Assembly (NCBI GenBank): GCA_018670095.1
Contig: JABHRR010000029.1
Location: forward strand, 1-48,046
Reading direction: 5' to 3'
From: Candidatus Woesearchaeota archaeon
Lineage (GTDB): Archaea; Nanobdellota; Nanobdellia; Woesearchaeales; GW2011-AR9
Length of the DNA stretch: 48,046 nucleotides
Position numbers and translations under genes: made by a program. The notes beneath the pieces are model-generated. The model was not told where the DNA came from. It was given only the letters and a program-made list of their open reading frames with translations, and searched no databases. Within the stretch, counting starts at the first letter, position 1. Each line of letters opens with the position of its first letter. Shown here one piece after another: positions 24,732-33,429 of this stretch.

Positions 24732-25307
24732 ATGAATAAAATAATCTGTTTAGTAGGAATGTCTGGTTCTGGTAAAAGTGTCGTTGCTGATGAACTGGTA
24801 AGAAACGGTTTCGAGTTTGCTCGTTTTGGACAAATCACATTAGATATTGTTAAAGAACGTGGTTTAGAACCAAGCGAAGAAAATGAAAGACCAATCAGAG
24901 AAGAAATGAGAAAAGAGCATGGCATGGGTGCATACGCAACTTTAAATATTCCAAAATTTGATGATCTTTTAAAGAAAGCTAACTTAGTTGCTGATGGACT
25001 TTACTCATGGACTGAATACAAAATTCTTAAAGAATATTATAAAGAAAGATTAACTGTAGTTGCTGTTTTAGCACCACCAGAAACAAGGTACGCTAGACTA
25101 GCAGGAAGAACAGAAGTTGATGAAAAAATGCGTAACAGACCAGCAACAAGAAAACAAGCAATTGCCAGAGATTACGCAGAAATTGAAAACATTGAGAAAG
25201 GCGGTCCGATCGCCATGGCTGATTATTATATTCTGAATATGGGCAGTAAAGAAGATTTAATTAAAGAAGCAAAAAAATTGTTAGTGGAATTAAATAAGAA
25301 ATCATAA
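24732..25307 (+). CDS. UPF0200-type P-loop kinase (dephospho-CoA kinase-like)
   Basis: 191 aa. CLVGMSGSGKSVVADEL is the P-loop. FARFGQITLDIVKERGLEPS and IREEMRKEHGMGAYA are characteristic of the archaeal UPF0200 family. VAVLAPPETRYARLAGR and AIARDYAEIE form the lid and LID-like Arg segments. The substrate of this family is not established. It lies 17 nt after the toxin gene and could be cotranscribed; I see no functional link. Confidence 0.85.
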   Translation: MNKIICLVGMSGSGKSVVADELVRNGFEFARFGQITLDIVKERGLEPSEENERPIREEMRKEHGMGAYATLNIPKFDDLLKKANLVADGLYSWTEYKILKEYYKERLTVVAVLAPPETRYARLAGRTEVDEKMRNRPATRKQAIARDYAEIENIEKGGPIAMADYYILNMGSKEDLIKEAKKLLVELNKKS

Positions 25308-25367
25308 CCACAACACAACCATTCTAGTATAATAATCAATTTATAGTTATTCTTCTTCCAATTTATT

Positions 25368-26378
25368 ATGATTATCGGCATTACAGGATTAGATGGTTCA
25401 GGAAAGAATATGGTGACTGAATCTTTAGGACAGAATAACTTTATTCAAATAAGTTTCTCAGACATTCTCAGGGAAGAATTAAAGAAAAGAAACTTAAAAA
25501 TTACTAAAGAAAATCTTATCGAAACAGGAAATTATTTGAGAACTAGATACGGCAGAAAAATTCTCGCGCGATTAGCGTTAAGTAAAGTTGAAGATGGCGA
25601 AAATTATGTTTTTACTTCCATCAGAAACCCGTTAGAAGCAGAATTCTTAATGTCAAGACACGATTTCTTATTAGTTAACGTAACTGCTCCAGATAATATT
25701 AGATTAAAACGTATCATGAAGAAAAGGTTAGAAAGTGACCCTAGAACAATAAAAGAATTAAGAAAAATGGACGCTTTAGAAAATAGTTCTGATCCCAAGA
25801 AACAACAGTTACATAAAGTCATGAAAATGGCACAAGTAACTATCAATAATGATTCTACTTTAGACAAACTTCAAAAGAAAGTTGATCAGGTGTTAAAAGA
25901 TTGGATGTTTAAACTGCAAGACCCACGACCAGATTGGGACCATTATTTTATGGAGATAGCAGAAACTGTAAAATCAAGATCAAGTTGTATGTCTCCAAAA
26001 AAAGGCGCATTAATTGTTAAAGATAAACAAATTCTTTCTACTGGTTATAATGGCACGCCTAGAAATGTAAGTCATTGTACTGCTGGATCTTGTGAAAGAT
26101 GTTCATTAAGACATCAAGGTAAGATTAAATCTGCTGATTACACTTCTGCAATATGTATCTGTGCCCATGCTGAAGAAAACGCGATTGTACAAGCAGCAAA
26201 TACTGGTGCCTCAACAAAAGGGGCAACAATTTATACTACTTTTACCCCTTGTAATATGTGTGCGCGGATGATCATTAACGCGGGAATAAAAGAAGTTATT
26301 GCTAAAGTTAAATATCCCGATGATGTTGGCACAAAGTTGTTAAAAGAAGCGCGAGTAAGCTTAAGAGTTTTGAAATAA
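25368..26378 (+). CDS. P-loop kinase-like domain fused to dCMP deaminase
   Basis: 336 aa. The N-terminal half is an NMP-kinase-like domain (IIGITGLDGSGKN, FSDILREELKKRN, VTAPDNIRLKRIMKK), similar in layout to UPF0200. The C-terminal half (~190-336) is a deoxycytidylate deaminase: SRSSCMSPKKGALIV, CAHAEENA with the catalytic HAE, and FTPCNMCARMI with the PCxxC zinc ligands, plus an extra Cys/His set (SHCTAGSCERC) typical of dCMP deaminases. It supplies dUMP for thymidylate synthesis. The N-terminal P-loop lacks the usual Ser/Thr after Lys (GKN), so kinase activity may be lost. The start is leaderless (TATA-like tttatagtt). Confidence 0.88.
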   Translation: MIIGITGLDGSGKNMVTESLGQNNFIQISFSDILREELKKRNLKITKENLIETGNYLRTRYGRKILARLALSKVEDGENYVFTSIRNPLEAEFLMSRHDFLLVNVTAPDNIRLKRIMKKRLESDPRTIKELRKMDALENSSDPKKQQLHKVMKMAQVTINNDSTLDKLQKKVDQVLKDWMFKLQDPRPDWDHYFMEIAETVKSRSSCMSPKKGALIVKDKQILSTGYNGTPRNVSHCTAGSCERCSLRHQGKIKSADYTSAICICAHAEENAIVQAANTGASTKGATIYTTFTPCNMCARMIINAGIKEVIAKVKYPDDVGTKLLKEARVSLRVLK

Positions 26379-26389
26379 AAATAAAAAAA

Positions 26390-26731
26390 TTAAAGAATCT
26401 TTCTTCCTAAATCAAAGACCCCACCAGTTTCTTCGTGAGCTTTAACTGCTCGATCAACACAATGGTGTGGTTCTTGATAATCTCCAGGAATCCGATTAAA
26501 ATCAGGTTCAGATAATCCAATTACAGAAACTGGTTGCTCTGATCTGATATTAAAATTTTTATCTTTGTAACAAGCCGGACAATCGTTACCAGTTAACTGT
26601 ACATAATCAGTGTGATAAGTATCTCCACATTCTTGACAAGAATATGCATTGTCTTCAACTATATTCTGTTGAATTGTAACCATTGCGTCATCAAAATCTT
26701 CTAATATTTCAACTAAATCATTATTTACCAT
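26390..26731 (-). CDS. Small zinc-ribbon protein
   Basis: 113 aa. A CxxC...CxxC zinc ribbon is visible (CQEC at 32-35, CPAC at 51-54) after an acidic helix (DLVEILEDFDDAMVTIQQN). No family recognised. The overall shape recalls DksA/TraR-type or ribbon adaptors, but the spacing is different and I do not assign one. Divergent from the ATP-grasp gene with a TATA-like box about 28 nt upstream. Confidence 0.7.
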   Translation of the reverse strand: MVNNDLVEILEDFDDAMVTIQQNIVEDNAYSCQECGDTYHTDYVQLTGNDCPACYKDKNFNIRSEQPVSVIGLSEPDFNRIPGDYQEPHHCVDRAVKAHEETGGVFDLGRKIL

Positions 26732-26820
26732 TGGAAAACTAATAAAATATATGGTGTATATAAATATTATGGAAAATCTAGAAAGATTTAAATATTAATT
26801 ATCTCTCACGAATAGTAAAT

Positions 26821-27741
26821 ATGACTGACACACTTGATATCGGATTTTATTTAGCTCCTGGAGCGGAAACTAAAGACACTTATACTGACAAATTATTAGT
26901 TGATGAATCTAACAAAAGAGGACACAATTCTTTTGTTTTTAACAACTTCACTTTCTTTGACAATAAAGCTTATGGTTTAATGAATGATGGCGAATGTTTA
27001 CCATTAACTGATTTGAATGTATTATTTCTAAGAAAAGAAGATATGGATGAAGACGATTTTAAAGATATGAAAAGACTAAGAGAATATTCCGATTTACCAC
27101 CAATGTTAAATGCCCCAGGAATAATTCTGAAAGCTGATAAAAAATATATGGAACCTTTCTCAGAATTCACTCCTGAAACTTATTTTACTACTAGCGTTCA
27201 AGAAGGAATAGAAAAAACTAATTATTTTGGTAAAGCAATTCTAAAACCAATTCAAGGTCGTTCTGGTCAAGGGATAGAATTAGTTGATACTAAAAATCTT
27301 GGCCAAGAAGAATTAAAAGAATTAATTGAAGGAATGATTGCTCAATATCAAGAAATTGTTGTTCAAGATTACGTTCCCGGCGTTGTTCGTGGAGATAAAA
27401 GAGTTTTCGTACTTAACGGAGAACCTATTGGTGCTTTTGTAAGAATGCCACAAGAGGGTAGCCATAAATGTAATATTGGTGCCGGTGGTTCAGCACATCC
27501 TTCAGGGATTACTGATTTAGAAAGAAAAGTAGTTGCTGCAACATCTCCAATAGTAGTTGCTGATGGTGGGATTATTACTGGTTACGATTTCATGTATAAA
27601 GAAGAAACGGGAAATGAAGAAGTCTTAACAGAAATCAATTCCACAGCTGTTGGTGGAGTTTCTCAAATTAATGAATTCCAAGAAGCTGGAGAAATGCCAT
27701 TAGAAGAAATAATCATTGATTATGTTGAAGAATTAGTTTAA
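26821..27741 (+). CDS. Glutathione-synthetase-like ATP-grasp ligase
   Basis: 306 aa. ATP-grasp core motifs resemble prokaryotic GshB: AILKPIQGRSGQGIELV (ATP-binding loop), QDYVPGVVRGDKRVFVLNGEP, GAFVRMPQEGSHKCNIGAGG, then LTEINSTAVGGVSQIN (metal-binding Glu/Asn). GshB joins gamma-glutamylcysteine and glycine. In archaea the substrate may differ, and RimK-type ligases share the core. No gshA is nearby. Assigned as GshB-like with open specificity. Confidence 0.8.
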   Translation: MTDTLDIGFYLAPGAETKDTYTDKLLVDESNKRGHNSFVFNNFTFFDNKAYGLMNDGECLPLTDLNVLFLRKEDMDEDDFKDMKRLREYSDLPPMLNAPGIILKADKKYMEPFSEFTPETYFTTSVQEGIEKTNYFGKAILKPIQGRSGQGIELVDTKNLGQEELKELIEGMIAQYQEIVVQDYVPGVVRGDKRVFVLNGEPIGAFVRMPQEGSHKCNIGAGGSAHPSGITDLERKVVAATSPIVVADGGIITGYDFMYKEETGNEEVLTEINSTAVGGVSQINEFQEAGEMPLEEIIIDYVEELV

Positions 27742-27750
27742 GATAAATTT

Positions 27751-27930
27751 TTACCTATCTTCTCTTCTGTAAGGAGGATCTAAATGTACTGGAGGCAAAC
27801 CAGAAGAAACCCCGTTAATACGATGAGCATATTTCTGAAACTCAACTTTATAATCAATATTTGCAACTGCTTCATCTGCTTCTTTTCTTAATACATCCCC
27901 CCGTGGAGGCATTCTTTGTTCTATTCCCAT
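27751..27930 (-). CDS. Small hypothetical protein (59 aa)
   Basis: Missed by the ORF track by one residue. It reads MGIEQRMPPRGDVLRKEADE, then a short helix (AVANIDYKVEFQKYAHRING), and ends LPPVHLDPPYRREDR. It is hydrophilic, with Pro-rich ends around a central amphipathic helix. It lies 55 nt downstream of the DUF167 gene on the same strand, with a TATA-like attaatat about 30 nt upstream. Its convergent neighbour ends 9 nt away. Family not recognised; moderate confidence because of size. Confidence 0.6.
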   Translation of the reverse strand: MGIEQRMPPRGDVLRKEADEAVANIDYKVEFQKYAHRINGVSSGLPPVHLDPPYRREDR

Positions 27931-27985
27931 GTTTTAAAAAAAATGAAGATTCATTTATATTCTTTTCTAATATTAAGAGGTTATA

Positions 27986-28216
27986 TCAAATCATTCTTAA
28001 TACTTTATCTCTACTTTTACTTCCAGACTTAATCTCTACTTTCAGATTATATTCTTTCTTAAAGAATTTAATAACAGCTTGGTTAGCTTTCCCTTTCTCC
28101 GGAACTGCTTGTAAGTATAATTTCAAGCTTCCGTTTACTTCTTTCAATTCAGTTCTAGAAGCGTTTGGAATCACTTTGATTCTGAGAAGACTGTTCTTAA
28201 TGTGTTTGTTGATCAT
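27986..28216 (-). CDS. DUF167/YggU family protein
   Basis: 76 aa. The family hallmark is LRIKVIPNASRTELK, LKLYLQAVPEKGKANQAVI and KVEIKSGSKSRDKVLRM. The family is widespread and its function is not defined. Full length. The plus-strand 119-aa ORF covering it is a shadow. Confidence 0.92.
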   Translation of the reverse strand: MINKHIKNSLLRIKVIPNASRTELKEVNGSLKLYLQAVPEKGKANQAVIKFFKKEYNLKVEIKSGSKSRDKVLRMI

Positions 28217-28247
28217 ATAATTAAAATTATTTTATTGTTTATTAACG

Positions 28248-28574
28248 TTACTCAATAATCTCTGCTTCCCGAAGTAAATAAAGATTAGCTTTCTCATCTA
28301 ATCCCAACTCATATTTCTGATTCTTAAACATTGAGACTAAACTATCGTACTCATCTAACTTTCCCTGATAAAGTACTCGATCTCCTAACAATACTGCAGA
28401 AATATCTTCATCATGTTCAAACATATGATTCCAAACTTGAATTACTTTCAAATTTAAAGAATCGTCAACATATAACCCAGAAACATTTAACTTGAATGAT
28501 TGAGCAGTTCCTGGTTTCTCTTTAAGAAACTGGCTGCCAAAGTTTTCTTTGTAAAACTGATAATCAAGGGCCAT
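28248..28574 (-). CDS. Hypothetical protein (108 aa)
   Basis: The track ORF extends to 28634, but its first 20 codons translate the promoter (tttatatt at ~28598). The ATG at 28574 is correctly spaced for a leaderless start and gives MALDYQFYKENFGSQF. The protein is soluble and mixed alpha/beta, with VIQVWNHMFEHDEDIS and AVLLGDRVLYQGKLDEYDSL. I recognise no family. Confidence 0.72.
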   Translation of the reverse strand: MALDYQFYKENFGSQFLKEKPGTAQSFKLNVSGLYVDDSLNLKVIQVWNHMFEHDEDISAVLLGDRVLYQGKLDEYDSLVSMFKNQKYELGLDEKANLYLLREAEIIE

Positions 28575-28643
28575 AATTAGTGTGAAACATATATAGAATA
28601 TAAATATTTCTGGGATGGAAAGGTTAATTAGCAAGTAAATTCA

Positions 28644-29909
28644 TTACAAACACATATTCACTTCATCCCAAACTTTATCAACTTCTCCATCAGAATTATA
28701 ATCACAGTATGTTTTAGAATAGATTAAATTCCCTTCTGAATCATATTTATGTTCAACTACTCTTTCAGGATTTCCGTCTCCATCATAATCACTCATTTGT
28801 TGTACAATATTACCATCTGAATCAAATGTATTTTCAGAGGTAAAATCTGCTTTTCCATCTTTGTCATGGTCACAAGTAAATGATTTCAATGTATCATCAT
28901 TGACGTAATCAAATACACACAAACCATTTTTGTCATCAGTTGTTGACTTTACAAGTTTTCCATCAGCACCATATTCATTAACAACAATATTTTCATATTT
29001 ACCATCTTCATCAAGATCAGTTTGATATATTTTTTTAACTAAATCACCATTGGTATTATATTCAAATTCATCTATGTATTCAGCAATCCCGTTTGCATTT
29101 CCATCATGAGTTTTTTTAATAATATTTCCTTGTTGACCAAAATATTTAGCCAGAATCATATCAATTTTGCCATCTTCATCAGAATCAATTTCAAGTATTT
29201 TTTTAACTAAGTTACCATCCTTGTTGTATTTAGATTCTTCTGTTTTTTCAGCAATACCATTTGCATTTTTATCAGAAGTACATTTGATAAGATTACCTTG
29301 AATATCATAATACCAACTAGTGATTTCATCAATTTTGCCATCTTCATCAGAATCAATTTCAAGTATTTTTTTAACTAAGTTACCGTCCTTATTGTATTTA
29401 GATTCTTCTATTTTCTCAGCAATACCATTTGCATTATTATCAGAAGTATATTTTATTAGTTTTCCCTGATCATTAATGTAAAAACCTTCAATAGTATCAA
29501 TTTTTCCATTGAGGCCATTATCAGTATATTCTTTATAATTCCCTTCAGAATCAAAAACATAAATTTTTCCTGCTAATTCACCATTTACTGGTTCAAATTC
29601 AGTATAAATCTGATCTCCTTCAAATTCAAATTCAGGATTCCCATCACCATTGTAGTCACAAGATATTCTTTTGGTATATCCATCATCTAGTTCAAGTTTA
29701 CATTCAATTGTTTGCCCATCCTTTTTTTCAACAGTAATCCATGCCTCATCGGGGTCGCCATCTAGATTATTATCACAACCATAAGAAGTAATTTCTATAT
29801 TTCCCATTGGCAAAGATTGTTCTTTACAATTTAATGGAGTTTGAATAGCCCCACATGAATTTAGTAACATCAGAGATGAAATTACTAAATATTTGATTTT
29901 TTTAATCAT
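28644..29909 (-). CDS. Secreted lipoprotein-like repeat protein with Asp-rich calcium-type loops
   Basis: 421 aa. The N terminus (KYLVISSLMLLNSCG) looks like a lipoprotein signal with a possible lipobox Cys. The rest is made of ~25-30-residue units alternating a strand of YD type (YNKDGNLVKKI, YDSEGNLIYSK) with an Asp-rich loop (IDSDEDGKIDE, CDHDKDGKADF, SDYDGDGNPERV). Such loops usually bind calcium, as in thrombospondin type 3 or dockerin-like repeats. Probably a cell-surface protein. Two central units are near-identical at DNA level. A TATA-like cttataaacc lies upstream. Confidence 0.85.
   Translation of the reverse strand: MIKKIKYLVISSLMLLNSCGAIQTPLNCKEQSLPMGNIEITSYGCDNNLDGDPDEAWITVEKKDGQTIECKLELDDGYTKRISCDYNGDGNPEFEFEGDQIYTEFEPVNGELAGKIYVFDSEGNYKEYTDNGLNGKIDTIEGFYINDQGKLIKYTSDNNANGIAEKIEESKYNKDGNLVKKILEIDSDEDGKIDEITSWYYDIQGNLIKCTSDKNANGIAEKTEESKYNKDGNLVKKILEIDSDEDGKIDMILAKYFGQQGNIIKKTHDGNANGIAEYIDEFEYNTNGDLVKKIYQTDLDEDGKYENIVVNEYGADGKLVKSTTDDKNGLCVFDYVNDDTLKSFTCDHDKDGKADFTSENTFDSDGNIVQQMSDYDGDGNPERVVEHKYDSEGNLIYSKTYCDYNSDGEVDKVWDEVNMCL
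29161..29496 (-). repeat. 168-bp tandem duplication inside the lipoprotein gene
   Basis: The blocks starting at 29161 and 29329 are near-identical in DNA (both begin tcaattttgccatcttcatc). The period is 168 bp, which is 56 codons. This is a recent in-frame unit duplication. Confidence 0.85.
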
Positions 29910-30027
29910 AAAACAAAAAAGACTTAACCACTTATAAACCTTTCTATATTTTACTACTCCTTAATGACACTTAATAAATGGGTTTTTTCTTTCTATTAAA
30001 ATCACTTAATCACTTGTTTCAAAAAGC

Positions 30028-30050
30028 AGAGTAACCTTTAAAAACATTCT
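30028..30050 (+). repeat. 23-bp direct repeat, copy 1, containing a TATA box
   Basis: Contains taacctttaaaaacattct, identical to the copy at 30576-30598. It lies 17 nt before the ATG of the ParB-like gene and includes its TATA-like box. Confidence 0.85.
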
Positions 30051-30067
30051 ATCTAAATACACTATCT

Positions 30068-30589
30068 ATGGAAGAAAAAGAATTATTACCTGAACAAATA
30101 ATCACCCTAAATGATTATCCAGTACATAATGAAAGAATCTTAGAATTATATTATAGAATTTATAAAAATGGATGTAGTAAGATTGTACCATTCTGTCCAT
30201 TGATTCATAAGAAGATTGTTTTAACTTTTTTAGATTCAGAATTATTAACTAAATTTAAAGAATTTGAAAGTAACCATCCAAAAGCAGAATACTTTATGTT
30301 AGACGGCAGTCATCGAACAACAGCAGCAACTCTTACTAAATCACCCATTAGAGGTATAATTATTGAAAACGATCAAGATTTAATAAAAGCAAAAAGTATG
30401 ATTGATCAAGGAGATGTTCTCTCAAATGATATTGTAGAAAAGAATATCAAAGAAAATTGTTTAATCTTAAATGACCATTTCAAAGAGAAACCTTTCTTTC
30501 AAACTGTTAAAGAAAAAACTGAACGAATGATTAAAGAGAAGATTATTGCTAAGTATTTGTTTGAGGGTTATTCTGAGAGTAACCTTTAA
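30068..30589 (+). CDS. ParB/Srx-like fold protein of unknown role
   Basis: 173 aa. The motif YFMLDGSHRTTAATLT (~75-90) matches the DGxHRxxA signature of the ParB/sulfiredoxin superfamily. The preceding VPFCPLIHKKIV may supply the strand before it. C-terminal helices follow. There is no helix-turn-helix, so it is not a complete ParB. The gene is framed by two copies of a 23-bp repeat that carries the promoter, and the second copy encodes its last residues (SNL) and stop. Confidence 0.7.
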   Translation: MEEKELLPEQIITLNDYPVHNERILELYYRIYKNGCSKIVPFCPLIHKKIVLTFLDSELLTKFKEFESNHPKAEYFMLDGSHRTTAATLTKSPIRGIIIENDQDLIKAKSMIDQGDVLSNDIVEKNIKENCLILNDHFKEKPFFQTVKEKTERMIKEKIIAKYLFEGYSESNL

Positions 30590-30598
30590 AAACATTCT
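30576..30598 (+). repeat. 23-bp direct repeat, copy 2, promoter of leuS
   Basis: Identical to 30028-30050. It overlaps the 3' end of the ParB-like gene and provides the TATA-like cctttaaaaac about 30 nt upstream of the leuS ATG. Confidence 0.85.
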
Positions 30599-30616
30599 CT
30601 CATTCTCATCCATATT

Positions 30617-33427
30617 ATGGAATGGAACAAAATCCAAGATAAATGGCAAAAGAAGTGGGCAAAAGCAGAACTAGGTAAAGCAGAGACTAATAAGAAGAAA
30701 GAAAAGTTCATGATGATCTTCGCTTACCCAGGCGTTTCAGGATACTTACACGTTGGTCACATGCGAGGTTTTTCCTATACAGATGCTATTTGCCGATATC
30801 AAAGATTGTTAGGTAAAGAAGTTTTATTTCCAGTAGGAACACACGCTTCCGGTAACCAAGCCCTAGGTTTCGCCAACAAAATAAAAAATAATGATGAAAC
30901 TTGGATCTCTTACCTAAAGAATAACGGCTGTCCAAAATCTAAAATTAAAGAACTTACCCCTCCAGAAGCAGTTGTAGAATATTTCAACCAAGTTTATATT
31001 AACGATTACTGGAAAAAGTTTGGTTTTCTTTGCGACTGGGATAGATTCACTTCTACAACAAATCCCGATTATGAAAAGTTTATCCAATGGCAATTTAAAA
31101 AATTGCAACAGAAAGATCTTCTAATTCAAAAACCGTACTTTGCAACTGCTTGTCCAAATTGCGGTCCAGTAGCTGTAGACCCAAGTGAAACAGACATTTC
31201 TAAAGGAGGAACTGCAGAAAAAAATGAATATGTTCTTTTAAAATTCAAATTCAATAACGATTTCTTAATCGCCGCTACTTTAAGACCAGAAACTGTTTTC
31301 GGGCAAACTAATTTGTGGATGAATCCAAAAGCAAAATATGTCCGTGTAGAAGTTGAGGGAGAAAACTGGATTATTAGTAGAGAAGCAGCTGATAAATTAA
31401 AATATCAAAAAGACGATGTTATTTTGAAAGAAGATGTTAACCCAAAAGAGTTCATTGGTAAAACCGCTTTAGCACCAGGAATTAATAAAGAAATTATTGT
31501 TCTTCCTGCAAAGTTCTGCGACCCAGACGTAGGTTCCGGAATTGTAACTTCTGTTCCAGGCGATGCCCCTTACGATTATGTTGCTCTAAAAGAATTGCAA
31601 GAAGATAAAGAAACGATTAAAAAATATAATCTTAACGAAAAAGAAATTCAAAACATTAAACTAATTCCAATTATTAAATCAAAAGGGTACAAAGATTTTC
31701 CTGCTGAAGAAATTGTAAAAAAACTTAACATCACTTCTCTAGATGATCCGAAGTTAGAAGAAGCTACTAAAGAAATCTATAAAGCTGGTTTTCATACTGG
31801 AACTATGACTGACATCTGCGGAAAATTCTCTGGAAAGAGAGTTGAAGAAGCAAAAGAGTTAATGAAAGCAGAAATGTTAGAAAAAAATCAAGCAGATTTA
31901 TTTTACGATTTATCTGAAGAAGTTATTTGCCGGTGCGGTGGAAAAGTTATCATTAAAAGAATTGATGACCAATGGTTTATCAGATATTCTGATCCAGAAT
32001 TAACTGAACGAAGTAAAGAACAAGTTAAAGAAATGAAAATTTATCCTCAAGAGTATCATCATAATTTACCTGCTATCCTGGACTGGTTCTCAGATCGAGC
32101 CTGTGCCAGATTAGGAAATTGGTTAGGAAGCAAATTACCTTTTGACGAACGTTGGATTGTTGAACCAATCAGTGACTCAACTTTGTACCCTGCTTATTAT
32201 ATCGTTTCCAAATGGATTGAAAATAAAACAATTAAAGTTAAAGACCTAACCGAAGAATTTTTTGATTATGTTTTCTTAAACATTGGCGAGGGTAAACCAA
32301 AATGGAAACCAATCAAAGAAGAGTTTGATTACTTTTACCCGTTAGACATTAATCTTGGCGGTAAAGAACATAAAACGGTTCATTTCCCAGTTTTCTTGAT
32401 GAACCACGTTGCTATTCTTCCAGAAGATAAATGGCCCAAGGGAATCTTTGTCAATTGGTGGGTTACTGGCAAGGGAAGTAAAATTTCTAAAAGTAAAGGT
32501 GGCGCAGTTCCAATTCCAGAAGCAGTTGAAAAGTATGGTGTCGATGCAATGCGTCTTTATTATGCCCATATCGGCTCTCCCCATTTAGATGTTATTTGGA
32601 CAGAAGATATTGTCATGAACTATAAAAACTCTTTAGAGAGAGTAATCCTTCTAATTTCAGAACTTAAAAAAGTTGACGGCAAGAAAAAATCTGTTGATGA
32701 CTGGTTAGTTTCTAGAATGAATGAACATCTTAAAAAAATTGCTCATGAAATGGAAGATTATAATCTTCGAGAACTTGCTTCAACAGTTTACTTTACTATT
32801 TACGATGATTTAAAATGGTACATTAGAAGAGGCGGAGAAAATAAAAAAGTTATCGAAGAAACCATTAATACTTGGTTAAAATTAATGAACCCAATTACTC
32901 CCCATATGAGCGAAGAATTAAATGATACAAAAGAATTAGTTTCTTCATCAGAATGGCCAGAAATAGATCAAAATAAAATCAGTCTGAAAGCTAATGCTGG
33001 CGAGCAATTAGTCAGAACAGCAATTGATGGAATGAGAAACGTTTTGAAATTAGCTAAATTAGAAAAAGCTAATAAATATACTTTATTCGTTGCTGAAGAA
33101 TGGCTCTATGAACTTTTTAATCTTGTCTCATCTGAAATTAAAATTACTAGAAACATCGGCGAAATTATGAAAAAAGTTTTGGAAATTGAAAGAATGAAGA
33201 TGAAAGGTAAAGAAATTAGTAAAATCGTGTTAGGTTTAGTTAAAGACGTTTCTAAGATTCCTGCTTTAGTAACTTCACAAATTGAAGAGTATGACATTAT
33301 TATTGAAGCAAAAGATTTTTTGGAAAAAGAATTTAATTGTAAAATTAATGTTGTTAAAGGAGAAGATTCAAAAGAGAATAAAGCGAAATCTGCAATGCCT
33401 GGAAAAGTTGGAATCTTGGTGGAATAA
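30617..33427 (+). CDS. leuS: Leucyl-tRNA synthetase, archaeal type
   Basis: 936 aa, a normal length for archaeal LeuRS. The class I signatures are HVGH (45-48) and KISKSKG (~622). The editing-domain block is TLRPETVFGQTNLWMNP. A zinc-type Cys cluster (CRCGG) precedes IDDQWFIRYSD, and the anticodon-binding and C-terminal parts follow (ISKIVLGLVKDVSKIPALV). Charges tRNA-Leu. The arrangement of editing domain and C terminus is archaeal/eukaryal rather than bacterial. Confidence 0.97.
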   Translation: MEWNKIQDKWQKKWAKAELGKAETNKKKEKFMMIFAYPGVSGYLHVGHMRGFSYTDAICRYQRLLGKEVLFPVGTHASGNQALGFANKIKNNDETWISYLKNNGCPKSKIKELTPPEAVVEYFNQVYINDYWKKFGFLCDWDRFTSTTNPDYEKFIQWQFKKLQQKDLLIQKPYFATACPNCGPVAVDPSETDISKGGTAEKNEYVLLKFKFNNDFLIAATLRPETVFGQTNLWMNPKAKYVRVEVEGENWIISREAADKLKYQKDDVILKEDVNPKEFIGKTALAPGINKEIIVLPAKFCDPDVGSGIVTSVPGDAPYDYVALKELQEDKETIKKYNLNEKEIQNIKLIPIIKSKGYKDFPAEEIVKKLNITSLDDPKLEEATKEIYKAGFHTGTMTDICGKFSGKRVEEAKELMKAEMLEKNQADLFYDLSEEVICRCGGKVIIKRIDDQWFIRYSDPELTERSKEQVKEMKIYPQEYHHNLPAILDWFSDRACARLGNWLGSKLPFDERWIVEPISDSTLYPAYYIVSKWIENKTIKVKDLTEEFFDYVFLNIGEGKPKWKPIKEEFDYFYPLDINLGGKEHKTVHFPVFLMNHVAILPEDKWPKGIFVNWWVTGKGSKISKSKGGAVPIPEAVEKYGVDAMRLYYAHIGSPHLDVIWTEDIVMNYKNSLERVILLISELKKVDGKKKSVDDWLVSRMNEHLKKIAHEMEDYNLRELASTVYFTIYDDLKWYIRRGGENKKVIEETINTWLKLMNPITPHMSEELNDTKELVSSSEWPEIDQNKISLKANAGEQLVRTAIDGMRNVLKLAKLEKANKYTLFVAEEWLYELFNLVSSEIKITRNIGEIMKKVLEIERMKMKGKEISKIVLGLVKDVSKIPALVTSQIEEYDIIIEAKDFLEKEFNCKINVVKGEDSKENKAKSAMPGKVGILVE

Positions 33428-33429
33428 AA

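Noticed and set aside
27861-28220. Plus-strand 119-aa ORF
   Set aside because: It is antisense to DUF167 and the 59-aa gene, has a low-complexity hydrophobic translation, and shows no promoter.
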